Below, in pieces: positions 30,991 to 42,960 of a stretch of 64,000 nt of DNA. The DNA is taken from NCBI RefSeq assembly GCF_014529535.1, contig NW_023503941.1:5319214-5383213 (forward strand). The letters run 5' to 3'. Origin of the DNA: Bradysia coprophila (Eukaryota > Arthropoda > Insecta > Diptera > Sciaridae). The notes beneath the pieces were generated by a model. That model was not told where the DNA came from. It saw only the letters and a list, made by a program, of their open reading frames with translations, and did no database searches. How positions within the stretch are numbered: position 1 is the first letter of the stretch; each line of letters begins with the position of its first letter. The position numbers and the translations under genes are program-made.

Positions 30991-31976
30991 ATGTCTGATG
31001 AGGTCGACAAGGCAAGAGCTCTTCCAACTACTCGTAAGTACCATTAATGTTAGGAATCGTGTTTGTTGTATCTGTTATTTTGTGGTAACATTCAGTTTAG
31101 TTTAGGTACAAGACTTGCACTGCAAGTGCTTGCAAAAGATATGTAGACTTAGATGAAAAAAAAATTTGTAAAAGGAAAATCCTTTGAAGTGAAGAAAGTG
31201 ATCTATAACGAAGACGAAGAACATTCTACATTCTGTTACGTTCTGTGAAAATCCTGTGAGATCATTCAATTAGCGTCTTCGCTACAGTGGCTGGTCACGC
31301 CAATAGATCATTGTCAATAATGTCAATGTCGTTTGAGATGTCAAATGAGCTGTCATTTTCACAAAGCTAACCACAATGTTACAAAAATTTATATGGAGCT
31401 TTCATTGTTTGAGGTTAGCTTTGTGAAATTGACAACTCATTTGACACCATTTTGAGAGAAGAAACCGTTATTTGACACTGATCTTTGGCATCTTCAATCT
31501 ATTTGTCAGATCGCTCTATTAGGGTATTGTTTACATGCAAAAGAACAAATACTATGAGGTCGGTCTATTAGCGCACTCATTACTTTTTTTGGAAAGGGAG
31601 TGTTTTGAGTTCATTCTATTAGATTCTTTGTTCATTGGAAAAATCGAGGAGGAAACCACTCGGGTAATTGATTACACACCCTGCTCGGAATTGCCGGAGA
31701 ATCCGGTAATTACACGGAATTGACAGGAATTAATGGGAATTGAAAGAAATTGACAAGAAGGACCTATAGAAATTGAAAGGAAGTAGAGCTAATCCGGCAA
31801 TTAGATGAATTGATTCGGTAATTGAAGTAATTAAATGGAGTTGACAGGAATTAATGTCGTGACAAACAGGTGTATAATATGTTTATTTTTTTACAGGCCG
31901 TCTCGTATCAGAAGACCGTAGAAAAGCATCCCGAAGAAAAGCGTCCTATACAAAACAACACGAACAACAACGATGA
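30991..31976 (+). CDS. Possible small two-exon gene (about 40 residues) or 5' exons
   Basis: ATG at 30991 starts MSDEVDKARALPTT, followed by the strong donor GTAAGT (31034). A polypyrimidine tract and TTTTTTACAG acceptor lead into 31897. In phase, exon 2 gives a Lys/Arg-rich stretch (RRKASRRKASYTKQ) and a TGA at 31974-31976, one base before another strong donor (GTGAGT at 31978). A stop so close to a donor is odd. Either the gene is tiny, or the two exons belong to different transcripts, or further splice forms exist. Not recognised. Confidence 0.35.
31340..31450. repeat. Short palindrome (CACAAAGCTAACC arms)
   Basis: Mirrored arms TGTCAAATGAG / ATTTTCACAAAGCTAACC and their complements around an AT-rich loop. 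Probably a small MITE in the intron of the possible gene at 30991-31976. Confidence 0.5.
31680..31860. repeat. Degenerate GGAATTGA simple repeat
   Basis: Repeated (G)GAATTGA(C/A)AGGAATT-type units with substitutions, about 180 bases. No coding content. Confidence 0.6.
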
Positions 31977-31977
31977 T

Positions 31978-32289
31978 GTGAGTATCGACAGCTACGTTTT
32001 TCATTTGCCACTTTGTGAAGCAATTTTTTTTAGTTTTCTGGGTTTTGTTGATAAAACTTTTGGGATAGATCGATGCAAAGAGAGGATTTGCTCAGTTCCG
32101 CTGTATATTTCATTTTTGTCGCTGTAAGCCCCTCTGAATTTGCAAACAGTCGGTGGTGAGTATATAACACTTCGGATTCCACCAAAGAAGTTCTCAACAG
32201 CATCTTGAGTCATGCGACGAAGCGGGTCAGTGTCCGTTACTTTTAACATTGTTTTTGTTAGTTCGGATAATCCCTTAATTGTAACGATG
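31978..32289. other. No gene recognised
   Basis: Begins with the GTGAGT donor of the putative exon. Overlapping frames on both strands at 31870-32249 have no motif. It ends at the TA that precedes the long-inverted-repeat element. Confidence 0.4.
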
Positions 32290-33299
32290 TACTATTTGTA
32301 TCATGCAAAATTGGTCATGATCGTAGTTAATTTATTTAACACAGATACCAAATGTCAAGTGGAATGCGTGGAACGCGAGTGCTTGGAGAAACAGCGACTG
32401 CTACGCAATTGACATCTGATTGATTTTTTGTTGATTTGTTGGTTTTGTCGAGTGCTTTTCAATTTTAACATTTTCTTTCGCTTTGGTGTAACAAGGACTG
32501 AAACAGCTTCTAGTTTTGTGTTAAAATTGTTTCAAAGTATTCTAAATTTTATAGGTTTCAGATGTGTTCGTATCATGAACCGAAGCGATAGCGGAGGTTC
32601 GTGACGCTAGTCGACTCCCTAAGAAAAGAAAACAACCAACGGGAGACTAAGGAACCTCACGGTGTGCCTGAACCAAATTAAAAAAAAAAATTTGCACCTC
32701 TGATTTTTCTACTTATTTCCCTTTTTTGGGTCATAACAAACAACTTTTGTTCGAGGGGTAGGTTGGCGCAGCGGGCGCTTTTCGAAAAAATCCCTATATT
32801 CGAGTTAATAGAAATGTTTCATGTGGGTTTGATATACGTATCGAACCACTACATCTGTTTGCGAAAACTGCGCTCGCACTTTTGCTAAAATTTATATTAA
32901 TTCAATCTTAACACTTTTTCATCGGCAAATCAATAAATTTTATTGAAGTTCTTTATTATTTCGTTCATAAGACAAAAATATGACAGCTACATTTCTATTA
33001 TAATGATTGTGTAGTAGATCAGAGTTGCCGTGCATCATATAAAATGTGCGCGAAATTATGAATTTGAAAAATTTGTTTGTTCGCAAAATTTTTGGATCAT
33101 TTTGGAATTTCAGGTTTCAGGTTTCAATGTGGAGTTTTTTTTAGGGTTAGAATGTCCAACAAAATGGTGGAAAGCAGCCATCTTGGAAATGCTTTGAATT
33201 TTTTGTATTTATTGTATTTAGGCCTATATGGCACATACACAGTTGCAGTAAATTGATAATCATAGAGTTTCGTTGACGGATAACTTTTTCCGGCATTTC

Positions 33300-33745
33300 A
33301 AGAAAATAGTGGCCATCTTGAAATTTCGTATTTTTTTTAGATATTTTCGGCTATAGAGAGTTGGGAAAAGTATCGCTTGTACAGTTTCGTTGACGGAAGA
33401 CTTTTTTCGATATTTCAAGATCATGGCGGCCATCTTGAAATTTCGTATTTTTGAGATATTTCCGGCTGTACGGCATGTAGAGAGTTGGGAAAAGTATCGC
33501 TTGTACAGTTTCGTTGACGGAAAACTTTTTTCGATATTTCAAGAAAATGGCGGCCATCTTGAAATTTCGTATTTTTGAGATATTTCCGGCTATACGGCAT
33601 GTAGAGAGTTGGGATAAAGTATCTACAGTTTCGTTGACGGTAAACTTTTATCGACATTTCAAGAATACGGCAGTTATCTTGAAATTTCATATTTTTGAAA
33701 TGTTTTCTGCGATACTGCATGTTCAACTTAAGAAAACACAATTTT
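33300..33745. repeat. Tandem repeat of about 125 bases, 3-4 copies
   Basis: Units contain TACAGTTTCGTTGACGG, TTTCGATATTTCAAGA, AATGGCGGCCATCTTGAAAT and GTAGAGAGTTGGGA(A/T)AA. The outer copies are more diverged. Frames on both strands derive from the repeat. Confidence 0.8.
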
Positions 33746-33989
33746 AGATCATTTATCAGAGTTTTAATGTCCATCGACGCACCCAGTGCATTAAGTGATT
33801 TCCAGTGTTTGATAACTTGGCGCAAAATATCATAAGTGGAAACAACTTAATTGACTGGGAACATCGATGACTGTTAAAATTCGAAAATGTCTCAAAATGT
33901 TCCGAACCAAAAAAAAGCCCACTGTAATTGTACGGTATGTAGACTTGGGATAAATTGTCACTTGTAGAGCTTGCTTAACTCTATGTATT

Positions 33990-34477
33990 ACCGAAAACTT
34001 CCAAAACAACTGATATCCCACAAAAACCTCAAAGAGGAAAAGGTGACGATAGTGTAGTAAAAATTAAACTTCCAAAACATTTGATATCCGTTTTGGTGAC
34101 GCATTCTGCGCCTCAACGTAATCAATTTTCACCAAGAAAATTTTACCAAGAAAATATGTCAACGAGAAGTTTACCGATGAGATTTTACAACGAAAGTTTT
34201 ACAAAAAAAATGCGTCACAAGTGGCAGATGCTGAGGAAACCCCTCATACGACAATAATCATCTGCCACTTTGTGACGCATTTTTTTTTGTAAAACTTTCG
34301 TTGTAAAATCTCATCGGTAAACTTCTCGTTGACATATTTTCTTGGTAAAATTTTCTTGGTGAAAATTGATTACGTTGAGGCGCAGAATGCGTCACCAAAA
34401 CCGATATCAAATGTTTTGGAAGTTTAATATTTACTACACTATCGTCACCTTTTCCTCTTTGAGATTTTTGTGGGATA
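33990..34477. repeat. GTGACGCA palindromic element, copy 2 (best preserved)
   Basis: Near-perfect palindrome centred about 34240. The left arm CAAAGAGGAAAAGGTGACGA...TGCGTCACAAGTGGCAGATG is mirrored on the right with few differences. The inner arms hold a TTTTACAACGAAAGTTTTAC segment. Same family as 22140-22570, 55690-56215 and 61060-61265. Confidence 0.75.
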
Positions 34478-35639
34478 TAATAAGCCCTAATTTGGCCGTT
34501 AAATCGTGAATTTTGCTTTGTGTTTGAGTGATTTGTTTCCGTACAGAACTAATTCTGTTCTTGTCTTTTTTAAGAGAAAAATTTAATTAATTTGATAATA
34601 CAGTAGGCAAAGTATCTAAATTAATAATTTTCCATTAATTCGTCACGACTTTTAATTCATAATTCAATCCTGAAAATTCGTCAATCTAAAAATACACTGC
34701 TCGTACGCATTCACATCCGCAATCAACAAACGTCAAACGGTTTTCATTGTCTCATTAGATTTTTTTGTGAAAATGTTTTTTACTATGCTGGTGCATGTAA
34801 TAAGGCTATTACATGTATAGGCAATAACCTTTACATCACTCGCATAGTAAAACGTCGTACTACACACGGAAAATAAAGTGATATCTCGTATCACGATGAG
34901 TAAAAGTACCTCGGGCTGCCGCCCTCGGATACTTTTTCTCATCTGGATACGAGATATCACTTTACTTCCCTTGCATAGTAATGTACTATTGCCTACCAAT
35001 GAAACAATTTCGGAAATATTGAGAGCTCTGGTTTAATAGGTAGGCAAAAAACATTTTCACAAAAAAAATCTAATGAGACAATGAAAACCGTTTGACGTTT
35101 GTTGATTGCGGATGTGAATGCGTACGAGCAGTGTATTTTTAGATTGACGAATTTTCAGGATTGAATTATGAATTAAAAGTTGTGACGAATTAATGGAAAA
35201 TTATTAATTTAGATACTTTGTCTACTGTGTTATCAAATTAATTAAATTTTTCTCTTAAAAAAGACAAGAACAGAATGAGTTCTTTACGGAAACAAATCAC
35301 TCAAACACAAAGTAAAATTCACGATTTAACGGCCAAATTAGGGCTTATTATATACGAACACATCTGAAACCTATAAAATTTAGAAGACTTTGAAACAATT
35401 TTAACACAAAACTAGAAGCTGTTTCAGTCCTTGTTACACCAAAGCGAAAGAAAATGTTAAAATTGAAAAGCACTCGACAAAACCAACAAATCAACAAGAA
35501 CTCAATCAGATGTCAATTGCGTAGCAGTCGCTGTTTCTCCAAGCACTCGCGTTCCACGCATTTCACTTGACATTTGGTATCTGTGTTAAATAAATTAACT
35601 ACGATCATGACCAATTTTGCATGTTACAAATAGTACTGC

Positions 35640-38600
35640 CGTAAGGCCTAAGACTACCATGCTGGTTTTCTTTCAGCGCTGCGGGCTACCAACTCTAACC
35701 AAGAACTCATAGGGGAAAAGGGCGATGACCAAGAACTTACCACGGCTAATCTTGAACACCGCATAAGCTGGTAACTGATTGTTCTCGAATCGAGTCTTGA
35801 CTGAGATCAGCGGCCTAGTCCCCTAGTTGAAATTGCCTCAAAAAATGCTTTTTCATCAAATTTTCATTCCAAAATCACATTCATCGAAACACTACCGATA
35901 CATGTTTGGTATTATTGAAAAGCTAAGACCAGTATCAGTTATGGAAAACAGTTTTTTTTGTGTTTCTGTTGCTTTTCGTATGCACGGGAGCCGTTAGAAG
36001 TTCGCCGAAATTATCCATTTGTTGCCCATACTTTCAACGGCTCAACTAAGTGTGGATGAATTTTAAACCCAACAAGACCCAATCTGCACCGACAGAACAT
36101 GCAATTATCTTTCCAATTGTTTTGGGTTTTATTTGCCGTTTCTTCGGAATTGTATTTTGGTTTTCTTGGTTTTATGCGGTATCGGATGAATGTACATTTT
36201 TAGCCCCGTACGAAGTACTGGGGGCTTATACGATTAATATGCCGTTTGTAACATGTTGAATTGGAAGCAGACGGTAAGGGCAAAGCATTTGTCTATGTTC
36301 ATAGATAACGATCCGATTCGTATCAAAAGCCTTTACTGTGAAACTCTCAACTGAAAAGCTATTCGCGCTTTAAAATCATTTGCATTATCCACTCTTTGAC
36401 TTGTTATCATATACAAAAAAATTGCCGGAGGCAATATAGACAGCCCCATACGAAGTCAACTTTCATAAATTCCTATTTAAACAGCTATATACCGCTATAT
36501 TTACCTATATTTTCCCATAAATAAACATTTCACAGATGATTATGCTATTATATAGCTCTATATGCCTGTATATAGCTCAATATAGGTGAATGTAGATATA
36601 TATAGATGTCCATATATGGAATGCCTGAAACACCCCACACACATAACAAATTATTTCCATGTTAACAGAAACTCTCTAAGCATCATTTTTCCCACTTTAT
36701 ATCACTTTTAATAAAATCCAATATGGCCGCCGGCAGCCATTTTGTTAGGAAACCGAAAATTTTACAGACGCTTTACATTCGTTAATATCTTTTAAACAAA
36801 AAAATTCATAAAATTCGGTCGAAATTCGGTTTACTCGAGATATTGACAAAATACTCCACGTTCACTGTACGGCCGAGTAGAATGATAAGGGCTCACTCCA
36901 AGAGACCTAGCTCACGCTCCGGAGAACATAATTTCAAAAACTTTTTTTCCCTGATTGGTACGGTCAATAACTATCTAATAAAGCTAAAACAGACGAAATA
37001 TGTTCAAATGTGGCCGACCTACAAGCAAAAACTGCTTGCCGCCCTGTGCCTGTTTCACACCAAGGGGTCTAACTCACGAGTCGGTCATCCGATTTCCATA
37101 AACTTTTTTTTTGTCGGTCGGTATTGTAAATATCTTTCATTCGATGTATCAAGTGTAACGTTTGAATGTCCGGAGATATCTTCCAAAAACCGTGAAGCAC
37201 TTATTGGGCCACAGCTCGGGAGGGGTCGATCCAAAATCACTCATCTTCGAACTTAGCCTGTCTTTTGACATTACCAAACAAGAAAAAAAAAGAATTTTCA
37301 AAATCGGATGCGTTTTACTCAAGTTATCGTGCAGACAGACGGACAGACGGACATTTTTAGCACCGTACGAAGTACTGGGGGCTTATAAGATTAATATGCC
37401 GTTTGTAACATGTTGAATTGGAAGCAGACGGTAAGGGCAAAGCATTTGTCTATGTTCATAGATAACGAATCCGCAATAAAAACAAGGCATCAGAACAGTC
37501 GGAGCGTCTGCTGCGACTTAGCCCCGTACGACCCGTAATCCTATTTCGTCCGTAACCATAATACGTCCGTAGCCGTAATACGCCCGGAACCCTAATACGT
37601 CTACAACCCTCTAATGCGTCTGTTAACAAAATGCAAGTCAAGTTGGGCATGGTCAAATTTACTGAAAGTGTTCATTTTTAAAATTGCGCATAGCGCAATT
37701 ACGAAAGCCCTCTCAAATAAAACCAACAATTTACGATATTATTTTAGAAACCCAAAATTTTTTGCCAACTTTCTATTGGGTATTCAATTATCTCTCAAAT
37801 GAAACAAAAACTAGCAAAATCGAATGAGATTTACTCGATTTATGTGCAAAAAACACTTTGGGCCGTAGCGGCCTTAGTCCAAGGGCCCAAATTTGAAACT
37901 TTTTTTGCCATCATTCTATTCGGCATTCAATTATCTCTCAAATGAAACAAAAACTAACAAAATCGGATGAGATTTACTCGATTTATGTGCAAAAAACACT
38001 TAGGACCGAGTAGCGGCCTTAGTCCAAGGGCCCAAATTTGAAACTTTTTTCGACACGTTCTTTTCGGTATTCAATTACCTTCCATAAAAAACTAAATCTA
38101 GCAAAATCGGATGAGATTTACTCGATTTGTGTGCTAAAAACACTTAGGGCCTTAGGGCCACTTAGCGCTTTGCGCAATTTTAAAAATGAACACTTTCAGT
38201 AAATTTGACCATGCCCAACTTGACTTGCATTTTGGTAACAGACGCATTAGAGCGTTGTAGTCGTATTAGGGTTCCGGTCGTATTTCGGCTACGGACGTAT
38301 TATGGTTACGGACGAAATAGGATTACGGATCGTACGGGGCTAAGTCGCAGCAAACGCTCCGACTGTTCTGATGCCTTGTTTCTTTTGCTTTTGGAGCTCA
38401 GGCTCAATTCTTTTGTTTGCTTTGCTGCATTTTTAGCCCCGTACGGAGTACTGGGGGCTTATAAGATTAATATGCCGTTTGTAACATGTTGAATTAGAAG
38501 CAGACGGTAAGGGCAAAGCATTTGTCTATGTTCATAGATAACGAATCCGCGAAAAAAAATGTCCGTCCGTCTGTCCGTCCGTCTGTGACCCCTATAACTT

Positions 38601-41600
38601 GAGTAAATCACAACCTTTTTTGAAAATTCTTTTTTTTTCCTCGTTTGGTAATGTCAACAGAAAGGCTAAGTTCGAAGATGATATCTCCGGAAATTTAAAC
38701 GCGTTAAATGCGTTAAATGAAAGGTATTAACAATGCCGATCGACAAAAAAAAGTTCGTGGAAATTGGATGACTCGTGAGTTAGAGCCCATTATGTGAACC
38801 AGGTACAAGGCGGGAAGCAGTTTTTGCTTGTAGGTCGGCCAAATTTGTACGGATTTTTTTGCTTAATTAGATAGGTATTGAACGTACCAATCAGGGAAAA
38901 AAAAGTTTATGAAATTTGGTTTACCGGAGCGTGAGCTAGGTCCCTTGGAGTGAGCTCATATCCGGCTGCTCGGTAGTACAGTGAACGTGGTGTATTTTGA
39001 CAATATCTCGAGTAGATTTTGACCGAATTTCATGATTTTGTTTTTTGTTTGAAAGGTATTAACGAATGTAAGGCGTCAGTACTATTTCCGGTTTTCTAAC
39101 AAAATGGCCTCCGGCGGCCATATTGGATTTTATTAAAAACTATATAAATCGGTAAAAATGAAGTGAAATTCATCCGTTTTCGCCAATTTTTGTAAAATCT
39201 GAGATGTACTTGCACACTAAATAGCGTGTTGTGGAAAAATTTCTAGAATTAGGTCCTTGGACTGAGGCCGCTAAGTGGTTCTTGCACATAAGTCGAATAA
39301 ATCGCATTTGATTTTGCTAGTTTTTGTTTTATTTGAGAGGTAATTGAATACCGAATAGAAAGTTGGCAAACAATTTTGGGTTCTTAACATATTGTTGGTT
39401 TTATTTCAGAGGTACTTCGTACGGGCTTTCGTAATTGCGCTATGCGCAATTTAAAAAATGAACACTTTCAGTAAATTTGACCATGCCCAACTTCGGATAG
39501 GTGGGCAATAATGTCAAGGACGCAAGCGGGTTACGGAAGCATAAGAGGGTTGAAGACGTATTAGGGTTACAGGTGTATTAGGGCTACGAACGTATTATGG
39601 TTACGGACGTAATAGGTTTACGGGATTGTACGGGGCTCAGTCGCAGCAAACGCTCCGACTGTTCTAATGCCTTGTTTTTGATGATTTCTTAGCAGCTTTC
39701 CGCGATTTCCCCAAAATTTTCCATCAGCAGATGGCAATGTCTCAATGGAAACTATCCTACACATGTTCATGGAAAGTGTTGCTGCTGTCTTGTATAAGAG
39801 GCAAGCGGAAGCAACTGAAGATGGTCAGTCCACTCTGACCTGTGACCGCGGCTAGTTCTTTTTTGCACTTTACGTGCGGGAAAGGGACTATAGCTCTATA
39901 TGTCGTTCCAAAGGATGATTCTCCGAAGGATGTTTCCTTGAAGTTGAATAAATGTGACGCCAATCCAATTACAAGAACAAAAATAAAACAGAAAAATTTG
40001 TCGTAGACTGCGGAACCATTTTCGAAGTTCTCCAATTCAGATCCTCACTCACGGTTCCAAATTACCATCAAAAAATCATAATTGAAATACAATTTCTATC
40101 AGACAAAAACATGACTTAAAATACCGTCTTTAACTGAATCCGGTTCTGCATAACCAGTAAATTCGTATTAGAAACGAATGATAAGGATATTTTTCTCTAA
40201 CATTGTTTTATTTTCAATTCGGCACTAGTGGAGGGGTATGTCGTCAAATAAATGTCTTTGGTGGCTTAAGAATATTTTTGTGTCAAACGCTGATGACATG
40301 ACAGTCCATGCAATTTTTAATTAAGAGTCAATTCGACAACTCGTCAGACAAATTTTGAAACATGCTCACTCCGATATTTATGAGTTATAGCTCGTTCAAT
40401 TCTAGCGAAAAATAAATACATTTTAATTTAATACGCTTTGTGATATCAGGAGGTGGTCAAAACACTTTTCTAGAAATAATTTCAGCGAGAAGCAACCCTA
40501 AAAGTTGGAACTTTGTATGAATGTTGGCGCAACCGACATTTTGAGACCACCCCGCGTCCGCACTCACCACCCATGACCAGCCATGACCAGCACTGATGGG
40601 GACCATCACTAGTGACAAAAAGTAATTCCTTTATGTCACTAATGTAGATAGTTGCTAATATTACGACTGGGACGTCGTTTCGACGGATAGAGGGAATATG
40701 TCGAATGACAGCTGGGTTTTTTGAGAGAGAATATAATACATTTTCTCTCAACCAAATTCAAAATCATTTGACATATTTCCTTTATCCGTCGAAACGACCC
40801 AGTCGTCATATTAGCATCTCTCTGCACTAATGACAAAAAATAAAGCCTCCAGTGGTATGTACAGTGAAAAAAGACCCTTCATACCTCACCCAAATTATGA
40901 AAAGTTCACTTTTCGCAGTCAAGTTGCAGAAATCTTGTTTTTTGATTACTTGACCAAACATTACCCTACTATAGTGTAAAAGAAGCGTGACAAACTGATT
41001 ATTTCCATATCTCTAAATTTATCAGTTGGCTTTATGATTTTTCGACTGTCGAAGTGTTTCTTGTTTAGTTTACTTTGTTTATAGAGAAAGTTCTCGACAA
41101 TTTATAAATAATAATAATAATTCATAGATTTAAGGTTCTTTAGTGCTACTATACTGAAGTAAAAATATACGTGGTATGGGTTGACAAAATTCATTAAATT
41201 AATCAAATTAGACAGTTACAGCCTTTAACATTTAAAAAAAATGTCTCTCTATAATGACATTCTCTGAAAAAATTGAGAGTGAGTCATTTTAAATATTAAA
41301 GACTGTATGTCATTCTCATGGAATTTCTAATCCTTACACTCTTTAATCGGTTTGGAAGTCATGACAGGTGACGATAACGCCTCGATCTTCCCCTCGTTGT
41401 CGATAGAGGTGAGTGGGCAGTGGGCATACCTAATTTTTGTGTCCGTCCTGCCGGCAGCCCAATAATTTTTAAAAAAGCATGCCCACGGCGCAGCCCATGC
41501 ACATCAGAAATTTTCGAGAAAATCTGAATACTGCGAATCTGAGGCGAAACCGAGGTTGACAGCACATCATATGTGCAAAATTCCAGTAAATACATAAGTT

Positions 41601-42420
41601 GGGAACACGATTTTATGTGCGGTAGCAGTTTCGAAATTTCTTGAATGAATATTATATCGTACAGAAAATCTAGACTGCACTAAAGACATCAGTTTGTGGG
41701 CTCACACATTTTTGCAAAGTGCCCATGCTGCACCCTATGCCCACGAGATCCTAAAAGTGTCAATACCCATCCTGTGATCATGCACAAGGGCGTGGACAGC
41801 ACACTTTTATAAGTAACCCACTCACCTCTTGTTGTCCCATAGGCAGACCCTATGATTCTTTGAGCACTAGAAAACTTTCCAAAAAACAAGCCGTCAAGAC
41901 ATTATTGCCCACCTAGCCCAAGTGCAACGAGTGTGCAATGAAAGTATTCATATTCATCTTAAAAATTGCACATAGCGCAATTATGAAAGGACGTACGAAG
42001 TACCTCTCAAATAGAACACAAATTTACGAAGTAATTTTAGGAACTCAAATTTGAAACATTTTTTATCACCATGTCCGCATGCCTAATTTATGGAATGCCT
42101 GAAACACCCCACACACATAACCAATTACTTCTATGTCAACAGAAACTCTCTAAGTACCATTTTTCCCACTTTATATCACTTTTAATAAAATCCAATATGG
42201 CCGCCGGCAGCCATTTTGTTAGGAAACCGGAAAAAGTAGTAACGCTTTGCATTCGTCAATACCCTTCAAACAAAAAAAGTCATGAAATTCGGTCAAAATT
42301 TACTCGAGATATTGACAAAATACACCACGTTCACTGTACTGCCGAGTAGCCGGATATGAGCTCCAAGGGACCTAGCTCATGGTCTAAAGCTTTTTATAAG
42401 CAAAAACGACGAAAGTGTGG
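35640..42420. repeat. Cluster of degenerate high-copy repeats
   Basis: No gene supported. The block holds diverged direct and inverted copies of at least three sequence types: (a) the CCGTACGAAGTACTGGGGGC module (36190-36305, 37350-37467, 38430-38550); (b) ATGGCCGCCGGCAGCCATTT segments (36612-36990, 42095-42385, inverted 38770-39170); (c) GACGTATTA(T/G)GG(T/G)T and TTGCGCATAGCGCAATT segments (37480-37700, 38150-38390, 39420-39670). Short frames within the modules recur with the repeats. 39680-41930 is less repetitive but also lacks a recognisable gene. Confidence 0.6.
40614..40835. repeat. Palindromic element (ACTGGG...CGTTTCGACGGAT arms)
   Basis: Mirrored arms GTTGCTAATATTACGACTGG and reverse complement, then CGTTTCGACGGATA. 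The loop carries a GAGAGAATATAATACATTTTCTC hairpin. CACTAATG-type short sequence occurs on both edges. Non-coding MITE. Confidence 0.6.
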
Positions 42421-42571
42421 GTTTTTTGTGAATAATTTGTCATTTCGTAGCTGAACATTTAAAGCTGTGTACGTCTTTGACGGTTGTTTTTAGGTATTTT
42501 CGTATGAAGCCTTGTATTGACTGTAAACCGAGGGGGAAACAACAACGGAAAATCCTGTCACACTATCAGAC

Positions 42572-42650
42572 ATGAGCGCCGTCTCAAAATCCTCGGCGGC
42601 GGCCAAAATATCGGCTAAGCCGTGGCTCGACGGCAGCGCTCATGCCTGCA
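42572..42650 (+). other. GC-rich open segment, possibly a first exon
   Basis: ATG at 42572 opens MSAVSKSSAAAKISAKPWL in distinctly GC-rich DNA (GGCGGCGGCC). It runs straight into an AT-rich minisatellite in the same frame. No donor with clear support was found. It could be the 5' coding end of a disrupted gene or chance. Confidence 0.2.
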
Positions 42651-42870
42651 CACTATTCGCTCATATTATCCATTCATTCGCTCATATTTTCCCATCATTC
42701 GCTCATATTTTCCCGTCATTCGCTCCATACATTCGCTTACCTTCATTCGACCATATTTTCCCTTCATTCATTCCCTCATATTTTCCTGCACTCGTTCGTA
42801 TTTACTGTTCATTCGACTATATTTTTCCTTCATTCGCTCATAATTTGCGCTCGTCCGTTCCAATCATTTG
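42650..42870. repeat. Minisatellite (ATTCGCTCATATTTTCCC)
   Basis: About 12 imperfect copies of an 18-base unit, with ATTCGNNCATATTTTCC preserved. Frames in all three phases stay open because of the repeat. Confidence 0.85.
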
Positions 42871-42960
42871 CTCAAATGGCGAATGCAGTCTGTCCCAACA
42901 TTCGCTCTCGTTGTTTCTCCCTCGCTGTAAACAGATAACGGAAAATTTCTAAGTGTAGAC

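Larger units (their letters stand above)
32578..34477. other. 1.9-kb insertion in the left arm of the long-inverted-repeat element
   Basis: The uninterrupted right arm shows that the left arm originally ran straight from ...GTTCGTAT into ATAATAAG.... The inserted DNA begins with a GAACCGAAGCGATAGCGGAG block, contains a tandem array (33300-33740) and ends with a GTGACGCA palindrome (33990-34477). No gene is seen, and the small frames within are repeat products. No target duplication can be assigned with confidence. Confidence 0.6.
32292..35633. mobile_element. Long-inverted-repeat element, short form, with nested insertion
   Basis: The ends CTATTTGTATCATGC and (inverted) CTATTTGTAACATGC are flanked by TA (32290-32291, 35634-35635). 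The right arm runs unbroken for about 588 bases (35046-35633). The left arm is 32292-32577 plus 34478-34786, about 595 bases after removing an insertion. The centre (about 34787-35045) has a hairpin but no gene. The termini and several internal blocks (GTAGTTAA(A/T)TTATTTAAC, ACTTTTAATTCATAA) are related to those of the 46887-63584 giant element, so this is a non-autonomous relative. Confidence 0.85.

Noticed and set aside
42572-42952. Ser/Phe/His-rich frame of 126 codons
   Set aside because: Beyond the first 25 codons it is a translated minisatellite, open in all three phases.
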